Positions 54,108-62,842 are shown, counted from the stretch's first letter. The stretch: DNA of 64,000 nucleotides from Bartonella sp. B1099 (GCF_944801835.1 NZ_CALYLN010000001.1:962001-1026000); one strand, 5' to 3'. The notes: generated from the sequence alone by a model not told the origin. Program-made: numbers and translations.

Positions 54108-54944
54108 ATGAAAAAAAATCGTTGGAATGTTTTTGTTACCTGTTGCGTAGCGCCGTTAGTTGTTGTGGGGTGTGCTGTAAATCATTTAGATGCTGAAAAA
54201 GTAAATAATAAGAAAACACAAACAGTTACGTATCCATTGACAGAGCGCCAATGCCTTATGCGTGCGATGTATTTTGAGTCAAATCGTTCGAGCCGTGAAG
54301 GGATGATTGCCGTTGGGACGGTTGTTATGAATCGTGTTAATTCAAGCGCTTATCCTAAGACGATTTGTGGTGTTGTTGGTCAATATAAGCAGTTTGCGCC
54401 TGGTGTTTTAACGCGCCCCATGACGGAGAAAACATCTGTTGCTCGTGTAAGAGAAGCTGCTGATGCAGTTTTACGGGGTGAACGAGATAAGAAGGTTAAA
54501 CACGCTAAGTTTTTTCATACCGCTGGTTTGTCTTTTCCTTATAAAAACATGCACTATGTTCATGTTGCAGGGGGGAATGCTTTTTATGAAAAGCGATCCC
54601 GTGATGGATCACTTCAAATTCCTACGGATAATCGCCCTTATGATGTTGCTTATGCCTTTGCTCAGGAGCGTTCTGGTTATGCACCAAGCTTTATCGATGA
54701 AGGTTTAGAAAGTAAGGGAGTCAAAGCAGAGAAAAGTGCATCTCCTTCAACAGAAGTAGCTCAGTCCAAGACTGTACAACCTACATCTTTTGCTATGGTA
54801 CAGCTTGATAAAGTTCCCATTCCAACCTATGCGCCTAAACATCTAGCGAGGAAAGAGGAAAATAAAACAATTATGGCGTTGCCTTCATCAGATCAGTTAA
54901 ATGCAATTGTTGCAATGTTAGAAAAACGACACAGAAACTGGTAA
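54108..54944 (+). CDS. SleB-type cell wall hydrolase, predicted lipoprotein
   Basis: This 278-residue protein has a lipoprotein signal with lipobox 'VVVGCA' (Cys22). The Hydrolase_2/SleB domain follows: 'QCLMRAMYFESNRSSREGM' contains the probable catalytic Glu, and 'AKFFHTAGLSFPYKNMHYVH' is conserved. SleB enzymes are lytic transglycosylase-like; in non-sporulating alphaproteobacteria they are thought to remodel peptidoglycan. The C-terminal ~90 residues are low-complexity. It could also start at the GTG at 54096. Confidence 0.85.
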   Translation: MKKNRWNVFVTCCVAPLVVVGCAVNHLDAEKVNNKKTQTVTYPLTERQCLMRAMYFESNRSSREGMIAVGTVVMNRVNSSAYPKTICGVVGQYKQFAPGVLTRPMTEKTSVARVREAADAVLRGERDKKVKHAKFFHTAGLSFPYKNMHYVHVAGGNAFYEKRSRDGSLQIPTDNRPYDVAYAFAQERSGYAPSFIDEGLESKGVKAEKSASPSTEVAQSKTVQPTSFAMVQLDKVPIPTYAPKHLARKEENKTIMALPSSDQLNAIVAMLEKRHRNW

Positions 54945-55123
54945 GTTTTTGTGCTACCGAAGAAGAGTTTTACATCCCATTGCGGTTTATGAATTCAGTG
55001 AACTCTTTAGTAATGTGCTATGTATAAATAGATGTAGAGAAAGTAAATTGAAAGGATCTGGAAAAGCAATTTAGAATATGGTGGCGTTAAAGAACGCATT
55101 TTACTTAAAGAAGGGTATAGGTA

Positions 55124-56371
55124 ATGTATTTTGATATTCATGAGACAATTTCGCTTGAAATGCTTAATCGTCTTGCAGAAGTTACGGTAAAAGTGGGGTT
55201 AAATTTACAAGAGGGGCAGGATCTTGTTTTGACGGCTCCAGTTTCAGCATTACCTTTTGTTCGGCGTATTGCATATCATGCTTATAAGGTTGGTGCTGGT
55301 GTCATTACACCAATTTTTAGTGATGATATGTTATCGCTTACGCGTTTTGAAAATGCCCATACAGCTAGTTTTGATTGTGCTCCTTCTTGGCTCTATGAGG
55401 GAATGGCGAAGGCTTTTGAAAATGGGGCCGCACGTTTAGCGATTGTTGGTGATAATCCTTTACTCCTTTCCAATCAAGATTTTGATAAGATTGCGCGATT
55501 AAATAAAGCCACTTCAATGGCTTATCAGCCGGCACTCAAGCAAATATCGAATTTTGCTATGAATTGGTCGATTGTTGCTTATCCAACAGCGGGATGGGCT
55601 GAGGCGATTTTTCCTTCTTTGCCGCTTAATGAGGCAATTAAAAAGTTAGCTGATGCTATTTTTTCTGCTTCACGTGTTACAGGAGAAGATCCGGTGCATG
55701 CATGGACTGTCCATAATGCAAATTTGAAGAAACGGTCATCTTGGCTTAATGATCAGCGTTTTTCTGCTTTGCATTTTACAGGACCAGGGACTGATTTAAC
55801 CGTTGGTTTAGCAGATGGTCATGAATGGCATGGGGGTGCATCCGTTGCAAAAAATGGTGTTATTTGCAATCCTAACATTCCGACAGAAGAAGTTTTCACG
55901 ACTCCTCATGCTCATAGGGTTGAAGGTTTTGTGCGCTCAACAAAGCCTCTTTCCTATCAAGGAACATTGATTGATAATATTGAAGTACGTTTTGAAGCAG
56001 GGCGCATTGTTGAGGCCAGAGCATCAACAGGCGAGGCAGTTTTTCAGCAAGTTTTGCAAAATGATGAAGGTGCAAGCCGATTGGGTGAAGTTGCTCTTGT
56101 CCCTCATTCTTCACCAATTTCTAAGAGTGAGCTCCTTTTTTATAATACCTTATTTGATGAAAATGCAGCCTGTCATATTGCTTTAGGGCAGTGTTATTCC
56201 AAATGCTTTTTAGATGGGGCATCATTGACATCAGAAGAGATTGCAGCACGTGGTGGTAATAAAAGTGTTATTCATATTGATTGGATGATTGGCTCTGGTG
56301 AAATTGACATAGATGGTCTTACGCAGGATGGTGTAAGAGTTCCTATCTTTCGTAAGGGAGAATGGGCTTAA
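55124..56371 (+). CDS. M29 family metallo-aminopeptidase
   Basis: This 415-residue enzyme of the thermophilic aminopeptidase T/AmpS family probably removes N-terminal residues from peptides. Metal-ligand motifs are visible in order: 'NIPTEEVFTTPHAHRVEG' (Glu), 'LGEVALVPHSSPI' (Glu), 'NAACHIALGQCY' (His) and 'IHIDWMIGSGEIDIDG' (His and Asp). It is cytoplasmic with no signal peptide. Together with the M17 and M20 enzymes it gives the window three peptidases for peptide-derived amino acids. Confidence 0.92.
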   Translation: MYFDIHETISLEMLNRLAEVTVKVGLNLQEGQDLVLTAPVSALPFVRRIAYHAYKVGAGVITPIFSDDMLSLTRFENAHTASFDCAPSWLYEGMAKAFENGAARLAIVGDNPLLLSNQDFDKIARLNKATSMAYQPALKQISNFAMNWSIVAYPTAGWAEAIFPSLPLNEAIKKLADAIFSASRVTGEDPVHAWTVHNANLKKRSSWLNDQRFSALHFTGPGTDLTVGLADGHEWHGGASVAKNGVICNPNIPTEEVFTTPHAHRVEGFVRSTKPLSYQGTLIDNIEVRFEAGRIVEARASTGEAVFQQVLQNDEGASRLGEVALVPHSSPISKSELLFYNTLFDENAACHIALGQCYSKCFLDGASLTSEEIAARGGNKSVIHIDWMIGSGEIDIDGLTQDGVRVPIFRKGEWA

Positions 56372-56657
56372 TTCTGTTATGCTGTAAAAGTAAAACACAA
56401 CATTTGAGGTCGACAAGTCTCCTTGACAGGGCAAGTATTTCTAGAGTACGTGGGTGAATATTCAAGACAAAGCTTGATCGTGTAAAACCTTTTGTTAAGT
56501 GAGTTACATGAGTATGAAGCCAAATAGAGTTCACTCGACAAGAATCACGGTTGTTTACAGAGCAGATGGGATGAAAATTTTTGTTCTTTAAGTGTGGGGA
56601 AGAGTTCAATTGATCAGTGGATACGCTTGGAGAGTGCGTAATTATTAAAGAGGACTG

Positions 56658-57533
56658 ATGCCTGAGCTTCCTGAAGTAGAGACGGTTCGTCGTGGACTTA
56701 AGTCTGTTGTCACTGATGCAAAGATAGTATCTGTCAAACTTAATCGTAGAGATTTGCGTTTTCCTTTTCCTGAGGCTTTTTCTGAACGGCTTATTGGTAG
56801 AAAAATTTTAGAACTTGGTCGGCGTGCGAAATATTTATTATTTCATCTTTCTCAGGATGAAACGATTTTAAGCCATTTAGGAATGTCTGGTTCATGGCGT
56901 ATAGAGAATGATCTTTTAAGAAAAGCTTTTTCAACGACCAGTAAATTGGTTAAGCATGATCATTTTATCATGGATATTCAGACAAGGAATGGTGAAGTTT
57001 ATCATCTTATTTATAATGATGTGCGTCGCTTTGGGTTTATGCTGTTAGTTGATACGGACAAGCTTTATAAACACCCGCTTTTAAATAAGCTAGGGCTTGA
57101 ACCTATGAGTCATGCATTTTCTGGTCGTTATTTACAAAAGGCTTTTGTTAATAAAAAAATGTCTCTCAAGGGTGTTTTACTTGATCAGTCTATTGTTGCG
57201 GGACTTGGAAATATTTATGTTTGCGAGGCACTTTGGCGGAGTCGTTTGTCTCCACAGCGTGGTGCATTTACATTAGCGTCAAAAACGGTATATGCAGGTG
57301 AACTTGCAGATTCTTTAGCACAGAATATACGCAATGTAATTTCTGAAGCGATTTTATCTGGTGGTTCTTCTTTACGTGATTATATGCATATAGATGGTTC
57401 CCTTGGTTATTTTCAACATGCCTTTTCAGTTTATGGGCGAGAAGGTAAGGAATGTTTGGAATGTGGAACGCCTATATTACGTATTTTACAGGCTGGACGT
57501 TCAAGTTTTTACTGCTCACAGTGTCAAAAATGA
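56658..57533 (+). CDS. mutM: Formamidopyrimidine-DNA glycosylase
   Basis: MutM (Fpg) excises 8-oxoguanine from DNA, complementing MutT at 6520. The N-terminus 'MPELPEVETVRRGL' has the catalytic Pro2 and Glu3, 'GRRAKYLLFHL' carries the conserved lysine, and the C-terminal zinc finger is 'CLECGTPILRILQAGRSSFY' followed by CSQC. At 291 residues it is of usual size. The spacer 56372-56657 shows no gene. Confidence 0.97.
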   Translation: MPELPEVETVRRGLKSVVTDAKIVSVKLNRRDLRFPFPEAFSERLIGRKILELGRRAKYLLFHLSQDETILSHLGMSGSWRIENDLLRKAFSTTSKLVKHDHFIMDIQTRNGEVYHLIYNDVRRFGFMLLVDTDKLYKHPLLNKLGLEPMSHAFSGRYLQKAFVNKKMSLKGVLLDQSIVAGLGNIYVCEALWRSRLSPQRGAFTLASKTVYAGELADSLAQNIRNVISEAILSGGSSLRDYMHIDGSLGYFQHAFSVYGREGKECLECGTPILRILQAGRSSFYCSQCQK

Positions 57534-57618
57534 ATAAGATGTCTTGCAAAATCCTACAAGAGGCTTAAAGTCAGGTTCTTACATTATACGAATATATGAG
57601 GCTTGAGAGGTTTTTTTT

Positions 57619-59013
57619 ATGCTGAATAAAGTACTAACACATCTTGATGGAAATATAGAAAAGAGCCTTGAACGCCTTTTTTCTCTTTTACGTTTTCAAT
57701 CGATCTCTACAGACTCGGCTTATAAGGACGCATGTCGTCAAGCAGCTGATTGGTTAGTAGAGGATTTAAAAAGCATTGGTTTTGAGGCTTCACGACGTGA
57801 TACACCGGGTCATCCAATGGTTGTTGGGCATCATCCAGGACCTTCAGAGGATTGTTTACATGTATTGTTTTACGGACATTATGATGTTCAACCTGTTGAT
57901 CCATTGAGTTTATGGGAGGATGATCCATTTACACCTTCTTTAAAAGAGAGAGATGGAGAGAAAGTTATTTGTGCCCGTGGTGCTTCTGATGATAAAGGTC
58001 AGTTGATGACATTTATTGAAGCATGTCGTGCCTATAAGCAAGAAACAGGACAGCTTCCTGTTAAAGTGACTATTTTATGTGAAGGTGAGGAAGAATGTGC
58101 CTCTCCTTCTCTTATTCCTTTTTTAAAAGCAAATAAAGATGAACTTAAGGCAGATTATGCATTGGTTTGTGATACGTCGATGTGGGATGCGGATACACCC
58201 TCTATTGCTCTTTCTCTTCGAGGAATTATGGCGGAAGAGATTATTATCACAGCAGCAAATCGTGATTTGCATTCTGGTTATTTTGGGGGCGTAGCCGCTA
58301 ATCCCATTCGTATTTTAGCTAAAATATTGGCAGGACTTCACGATGAAAATAATAAGGTGACGCTTCCTGGTTTTTATGATGGCGTAGAAGAAACACCTCC
58401 ACATATTTTACAATCATGGAATGCGCTTCATTGTACTGCTGAAAATTTGCTTGGTCCTATCGGTCTTTCCGTTCCATCAGGTGAAAAAGGACGGAGCATT
58501 TTAGAGCTTGTATGGGCACGTCCTACCATGGAATTTAATGGTATTAGTGGGGGCTATGAAGGGGAAGGAATGAAAACGGTTATTGCGTCTCAAGCGAGTG
58601 CAAAAGTATCGTGTCGTCTAGTTCATAAGCAAGATCCAGAGAAAATACGCCAAGCGTTTCGTGATTATGTCCGTAGCTCAATTCCTACTGATTGTACGGT
58701 TGAATTTAAGAATCATGGTTCTTCTCCAGCACTTCAACTGTCTGATGATTCATCTTTTATCAAGGAGGCAAAGGATGCTTTATCAGAAGAGTGGGAAGTT
58801 CCTGCTGTCTTGACAGCCATGGGGGGGTCGATTCCAATTGTTGCTGATTTTCGGTCAATTCTTGGTATGGAAACTCTTTTGGTTGGTTTTGGATTGGCTG
58901 ATGACCGTATTCATTCGCCTAATGAAAAGTATAATCTAAAATCGTTTCATAAGGGGCAAAGGTCTTGGGCGCGCATTCTTACCGCTTTAGCAAAGAGGAG
59001 GGTGAATGGCTGA
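57619..59013 (+). CDS. M20 family dipeptidase
   Basis: This 464-residue zinc peptidase has ligands visible in 'FYGHYDVQPVDP' (His), 'RGASDDKGQL' (Asp), 'CEGEEECASP' (catalytic Glu and ligand Glu), 'LVCDTS' (Asp) and 'DRIHSPNEKY' (His). A dimerisation domain lies in the middle. The group contains dipeptidases related to carnosinases and succinyl-diaminopimelate desuccinylase-like enzymes; length and motifs favour a dipeptidase. Its end overlaps the next gene by eight bases. Confidence 0.92.
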   Translation: MLNKVLTHLDGNIEKSLERLFSLLRFQSISTDSAYKDACRQAADWLVEDLKSIGFEASRRDTPGHPMVVGHHPGPSEDCLHVLFYGHYDVQPVDPLSLWEDDPFTPSLKERDGEKVICARGASDDKGQLMTFIEACRAYKQETGQLPVKVTILCEGEEECASPSLIPFLKANKDELKADYALVCDTSMWDADTPSIALSLRGIMAEEIIITAANRDLHSGYFGGVAANPIRILAKILAGLHDENNKVTLPGFYDGVEETPPHILQSWNALHCTAENLLGPIGLSVPSGEKGRSILELVWARPTMEFNGISGGYEGEGMKTVIASQASAKVSCRLVHKQDPEKIRQAFRDYVRSSIPTDCTVEFKNHGSSPALQLSDDSSFIKEAKDALSEEWEVPAVLTAMGGSIPIVADFRSILGMETLLVGFGLADDRIHSPNEKYNLKSFHKGQRSWARILTALAKRRVNG

Positions 59014-59626
59014 GATTCGCGTTCATCAAGGTGATTTGCCAAACTTAGACAATTATAAAACTGATGCCGTTGCGATTGACACTGAGACTTTAGGATTACA
59101 ACCACATCGTGATCGTTTGTGTGTTGTTCAGATTTCTCCTGGAGATGGGACTGCGGATATTATACAAATTGCTAAAGGACAAAAGAGTGCTCCTAATTTG
59201 GTCAAGCTTCTTAAAGATAACGCCGTCACCAAAATATTCCATTTTGGGCGTTTTGATCTTGCTATTTTAGCGCATACATTTGGTGTTATGCCAGAGGCTG
59301 TTTTTTGTACAAAGATTGCTTCAAAACTCACGCGTACCTATACGGATCGTCATGGCTTGAAAGAAATTTGTAATGAAATGCTGAATGTAAATATTTCTAA
59401 ACAGCAACAATCATCGGATTGGGCCGCAGAAACGTTATCACAGGCACAAATTGAATATGCTGCGTCGGATGTGTTATATTTGCATCGTTTGAAGGTTATA
59501 TTTGAAGAACGTTTAAGACGCGAAGAGCGAGAAAGTGTTGCCAAGGCGTGCTTTCAATTTTTGCCTATGAGAGCTAAGCTTGACCTTTTAGGATGGTCGG
59601 AAGTTGATATTTTTGCCCATAGCTAA
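59006..59626 (+). CDS. Ribonuclease D-like 3'-5' exonuclease (single-domain)
   Basis: This 206-residue DEDDy exonuclease has Exo I 'AIDTETLGL', Exo II 'KIFHFGRFDLAIL' and Exo III 'YAASDVLYLHRL'. It lacks the HRDC domains of full RNase D, which is the common short form in Rhizobiales. It may process RNA 3' ends; the substrate is not known. It is translationally coupled to the M20 gene and followed by a strong terminator. Confidence 0.9.
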   Translation: MAEIRVHQGDLPNLDNYKTDAVAIDTETLGLQPHRDRLCVVQISPGDGTADIIQIAKGQKSAPNLVKLLKDNAVTKIFHFGRFDLAILAHTFGVMPEAVFCTKIASKLTRTYTDRHGLKEICNEMLNVNISKQQQSSDWAAETLSQAQIEYAASDVLYLHRLKVIFEERLRREERESVAKACFQFLPMRAKLDLLGWSEVDIFAHS

Positions 59627-59670
59627 CTTTAAAAGTTGGCTTTTAATAGAGGTGAATTATGGATGCAAGA

Positions 59671-59709
59671 GGACAAAATGCCGATAATGTAGGCATTTTG
59701 TCCTTTTTT
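59671..59709 (+). terminator. Strong Rho-independent terminator
   Basis: GGACAAAATGCC (59671-59682) pairs perfectly with GGCATTTTGTCC (59692-59703) over a 9-base loop, followed by six T residues. It ends the M20/RNase D-like unit and marks the edge of the core region. Confidence 0.92.
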
Positions 59710-59902
59710 CTCTCATCTTTTTAGATAATAATTATAACATAAGTGCTCTTTGATTTAAAGTTGAGGCAATAAAAGCAATTTTGAAGAGAGATTAAGAATT
59801 ACAGTAGGCTGGAAGATTTAAATCTCTGAAACTGCTATACAGCCTAAGAGGGGGAGAATATGAAGGCATCAATGTAAAAAACATTCTCATTCTGACGATC
59901 AT
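59710..59902. other. Spacer with small palindromes
   Basis: AGATTTAAATCT (59814-59825) is a perfect 12-base palindrome inside a larger TAGGCT/AGCCTA inverted repeat (59805-59810 and 59841-59846). No gene is visible. Confidence 0.35.
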
Positions 59903-60076
59903 TCATATTACTTTACGCCTTTCAAAAGGACCTAAAGTAATATGTGTTAAGGAATGCAAATTACGCATCGCCTTACGCTTTTCTTTAGCAGAGTTACACC
60001 CTTTATGTAAAATATCCTCCCTAAACGGAGAATATATTGGAATTTCTCATTCACGTGCTTTTTTAAGAAATCTTTC
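59903..60076 (-). pseudogene. Decayed reading frame of unknown origin
   Basis: The minus strand reads 57 codons with one internal TGA. The longer part includes 'YSPFREDILHKGCNSAKEKR' and ends 'HITLGPFERRKVI'. The composition is coding-like, but there is no start codon and I do not recognise the product. The last codons form one arm of a 12-bp perfect inverted repeat (59904-59915 with 59933-59944). Confidence 0.4.
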
Positions 60077-60207
60077 TTAAGGCATGCAAGTCCATGGCAC
60101 GGCGGCGCTCATGAGTGGTATATAAAAAGCAAGTAAAATAAAATAGTTATGTCTAATATAAGGGAATAGGTGAATCTTGATTTTATAACGTTTTTTTGCC
60201 TCTATCC

Positions 60208-60480
60208 CTAACTTTTTTGGAGCTTTTTTATAGCTTCAAGAGCTAATCTTTTACGATCTGCGCTCTTTGTGTAAAGAGATGCCATAGCATCATTTGTCCA
60301 ACCAAAGAGTGCTTTCAGTTGTGATACTGTTGCACCACAATTAGCTGCGCGTGTTACTGCTAATTTTCTTAAACCATGTGCTGATTTTTTTATGCCTGCT
60401 GTATAACAAGCCTCTCTAAATGCATCGCCAAAACTTTCTTTAACGAGTTTTTTATTAGTTTTACTACAGATGATGCAGCA
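60208..60480 (-). pseudogene. Tyrosine recombinase (phage integrase) C-terminal fragment
   Basis: The 90-codon frame holds the catalytic end of a tyrosine integrase: 'SAHGLRKLAVTRAANCGATV' with the His-x-x-Arg pair, then 'LKALFGWTNDAMASLYTKSA' with the Trp and the nucleophilic Tyr, ending 'KKLQKS'. It begins right after an in-frame stop with no start codon. The N-terminal DNA-binding and first catalytic Arg regions are missing, so it is inactive. It is direct evidence for a past phage or island insertion. Confidence 0.85.
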
Positions 60481-60507
60481 TCATATCAAAAAACAGAATA
60501 AAGTCAA
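60470..60507 (-). promoter_or_regulatory. Promoter with palindromic operator fused to the integrase fragment
   Basis: On the minus strand TTGACT (60507-60502) and TATGAT (60485-60480) are 16 bases apart. A perfect palindrome with 7-base arms, ATGATGC-A-GCATCAT (60470-60484), covers the -10. The operator-over-promoter layout is usual for autoregulated phage repressors or toxin-antitoxin genes. Here it reads straight into the integrase remnant, suggesting a deletion joined two genes. A direct repeat GAATCCAC lies at 60533-60540 and 60545-60552. Confidence 0.55.
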
Positions 60508-60552
60508 TATGTTGTTTGCAATTATTTTATATGAATCCACTTAAGAATCCAC

Positions 60553-61095
60553 ACTTTTATACGTGTTTAATTTGACCATTTTTTTATAAAAGATTGCCAT
60601 GTATGAATAGAGCATAAAAAGCAAATCATGATGTAAATATTATAACGCATGTGTCATTCAAATAAAATGAAAAGCAGTTATCATTCATAACAGTTCATAA
60701 ATTTTATGATACGTTTTTATCATTCAAAATCGCATTGTTAAAAATTTAATCATTTGAAATTATCGATAACATACGTTTAAAGATCACAGTTTATTTTAAA
60801 GATTGGATTGTTAATCGCATTATCAAACATAAGATTATGGTTTTCAAAATTGAGAAGCATAAAATCTAAAGATGTTATAGCAACATTAGATCATCCTACA
60901 GAGAGTAATTGCTTAAAACTTTTATAAGCTTATAGGTTTTAACTCATAAGGGCGCATAAAAGGATTTAAAGACAAAATCGTTTTTAAAACGCTTTCTAAA
61001 AATTTAGAAAACGATAGGTAGATATTTATACAGACACTATCATCACAACAAGTATGAAATTCACAATGTATGTCTTATGATGCAAAAACCTTTTA
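60553..61095. other. AT-rich accessory DNA without a gene
   Basis: No intact frame was found. Short coding-like pieces occur but none can be identified. TATGATACGTTTTT at 60705-60718 is the first of several copies of a recurring GATACGTTT motif. Confidence 0.3.
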
Positions 61096-61470
61096 ATGAA
61101 TATAGTGCATGGTTGTCTTGAAAAACGGAACTATATTCGCTTCCATAAAAAAATGGAGGCGCATAATGCCATAGAAGTAGAAATACTATATACCTTAGAC
61201 ATGGTAATAAAAAACGTTTTAAAAGTTATCGTTTAAAAGCACTCACCCCAAATTTGGAGGCACCTATTGAAACAAAGATAAGCAAACAAAATTCAAAACC
61301 ATTGTAACATCATAAAGGCATGGGATTTTACTTAATTTTTAGAAAAAACAATGCTGTTCAAAAAATGCTCTATTCTAAAGTTAACGCCTCCAAAATTGGA
61401 TTGGTTAATTGAGTGCAAAATGAAAAGATGCTTATGAGAACCTCTTTAAGTGAACGTTTAAACGTTTGAA
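61096..61470 (+). pseudogene. Broken reading frames of unknown origin
   Basis: A 46-codon frame from the ATG at 61096 ('HKKMEAHNAIEVEILYTLDM' within) overlaps a second frame that continues to about 61470 with internal stops ('RFKSYRLKALTPNLEAPIET', 'VQKMLYSKVNASKIGLVN'). The residue choice looks like real protein. The pieces probably derive from one or two lost phage or island genes. No function can be given. Confidence 0.4.
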
Positions 61471-61972
61471 ACATAAAATGAGATCTTTATAAGAAACGTT
61501 GAAAACCTCTTTTTATAACAGCTATAATTTAGTTATCATTTGCTTTTCAGAACGTTTCATTTAAAGATCTAGATTTCACAGCAGAGCCAATTTTAAAAGC
61601 CTTATATTTTATGAAAGCGTTTTGATTTGTTTGATAGGTTTTTATTTTAGAATGTCAGTTATTTGAATTCACTCAACTCAATTTTGAGCTTAGTAGTATA
61701 TTAAAACGTTTTAAAGAAGCATTGTGATTATGTGCTTTATTTCAAATGAATCTCTTTAAAGAAAAGGGCATTTTATTGATACGTTTGATAGCCATAAAAG
61801 CGTTTATATTTTCTTTCATTCAAATGAATGCTATCAAGATTATACCTATCCTTTACGTTCCTTTTGATAAGTTTTCATAACGACAATAGAGCGCTTGCAA
61901 TATGATACGTTTTGTATATAGGCATCATTACTCCATTGCGAGTGATTAATTTTAATCATTAGAATCAAAATT
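61471..61972 (+). other. Further coding-like fragments
   Basis: The plus strand contains short pieces such as 'SFKDLDFTAEPILKALYFM' (about 61558-61620) and 'FEFTQLNFELSSILKRFKEA' (about 61668-61727), separated by stops and frame changes. GATACGTTT recurs at 61778 and 61904. The region reads as decayed genes rather than as regulatory DNA. Confidence 0.3.
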
Positions 61973-62010
61973 AGAAAGCCGCGTCATATTAATGGCACGG
62001 CTTTCTTTTT
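61973..62010 (+). terminator. Terminator-like hairpin, possibly bidirectional
   Basis: AGAAAGCCG (61973-61981) pairs with CGGCTTTCT (61998-62006), followed by TTTT on the plus strand. On the minus strand it lies about 90 bases after the hexapeptide-repeat gene and is followed by a weaker T-rich run, so it may end that transcript too. Confidence 0.65.
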
Positions 62011-62096
62011 GAATTCTCTCTTTTATGATACGTTTTAAACAATGCTTATAATGCATTTATAGCCATAAAGAAGGCACTCACATACTATTATTTGTT

Positions 62097-62810
62097 TTAT
62101 TTCTCAATCTTTACAACCTCATCGCTTTTATAGACCTCATAATTATCAGGAACCAATTTTATTTTACTTTGTGTATCTATTTTTGCTCTTCCATAGGCAC
62201 GACCCCAAACCTTGACATAACCAGAGATTTTCGCATTGCCATAGACCTTGCCATAAATCTTTGCAAAGCCTTTGATAGCAGCTTGTCCATAAATTTTTGC
62301 ACTGCTGTAAATACAAGCAGACCCAGAAACCTTTGAATGACCATAGATCCTTGCATGATCATAAACAAAAGCATCATGAGAAACGCGCGCATGATTATAA
62401 ATATGGGAATTGCTATAAACACGGGCGCAACCACTCACATGAGCTTTGCCATAAACATTCCCTGCGACATGAGCACTGTCATAGACACAAGCATGGTCAT
62501 AAATTTTTGCATATCGAGTGATTACAGCCTTGCCATAAACCTCAGCATTGCCATAAACAAGAGCCTCATCATAAACCCAGCAATTGCCATAGTGTGATAA
62601 GTTGCTTTCATTTTCAATATAGCCACCTAGATCGCCAGCCTTGACATCATCAAAATCTCTTAAAGCTCTAATTCGCTTTAAGAAATGACCATCTATATAT
62701 TCACAATCATCAATAAATTCGTATTTTTTTGCAGGCTCTTGTTTATTAGCAGGTACAGTTTTATTAGCAATGTTAGAAATAACGGGGGTGTTTTTTGATA
62801 TAGTTTTCAT
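62097..62810 (-). CDS. Hexapeptide-repeat (left-handed beta-helix) protein, phage-associated type
   Basis: This 237-residue protein has a low-complexity N-terminus, then 'LRDFDDVKAGDLGGYIENES' and about 20 imperfect short repeats of the pattern Val/Ile-Tyr-Gly/Asp/Ser-x-Ala-x-Val/Ile ('VYGNAEVYGKA', 'IYDHACVYDSAHV', 'IYGHSKVSGSACIYSSA') from about residue 70 to 215. Such repeats build a left-handed beta-helix. Similar proteins occur in prophages and mobile islands; function is unknown. The frame opens at 62849, but the ATG at 62810 has AAGG 8 bases upstream. It is the only intact gene in the accessory tail and is preceded by the antisense-RNA-like element. Confidence 0.8.
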   Translation of the reverse strand: MKTISKNTPVISNIANKTVPANKQEPAKKYEFIDDCEYIDGHFLKRIRALRDFDDVKAGDLGGYIENESNLSHYGNCWVYDEALVYGNAEVYGKAVITRYAKIYDHACVYDSAHVAGNVYGKAHVSGCARVYSNSHIYNHARVSHDAFVYDHARIYGHSKVSGSACIYSSAKIYGQAAIKGFAKIYGKVYGNAKISGYVKVWGRAYGRAKIDTQSKIKLVPDNYEVYKSDEVVKIEK

Positions 62811-62819
62811 AGTCAAAAC

Positions 62820-62842
62820 CTTACTGATTATACGTTTTTCAA
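62820..62842 (-). promoter_or_regulatory. Target box B, covering the hexapeptide-repeat gene's ribosome site
   Basis: The minus strand reads TTGAAAAAC (62842-62834), 7 bases, then CAGTAAG (62826-62820) running into the AAGG Shine-Dalgarno (62822-62819). Each half is perfectly complementary to a segment of the folded RNA at 62863-62944. Pairing would hide the ribosome site. Confidence 0.65.

Noticed and set aside
62177-62597. Plus- and minus-strand open frames with repeats inside the hexapeptide-repeat gene
   Set aside because: They are shadows of the repetitive coding sequence in other frames; their repeats follow from the real gene's codon pattern.
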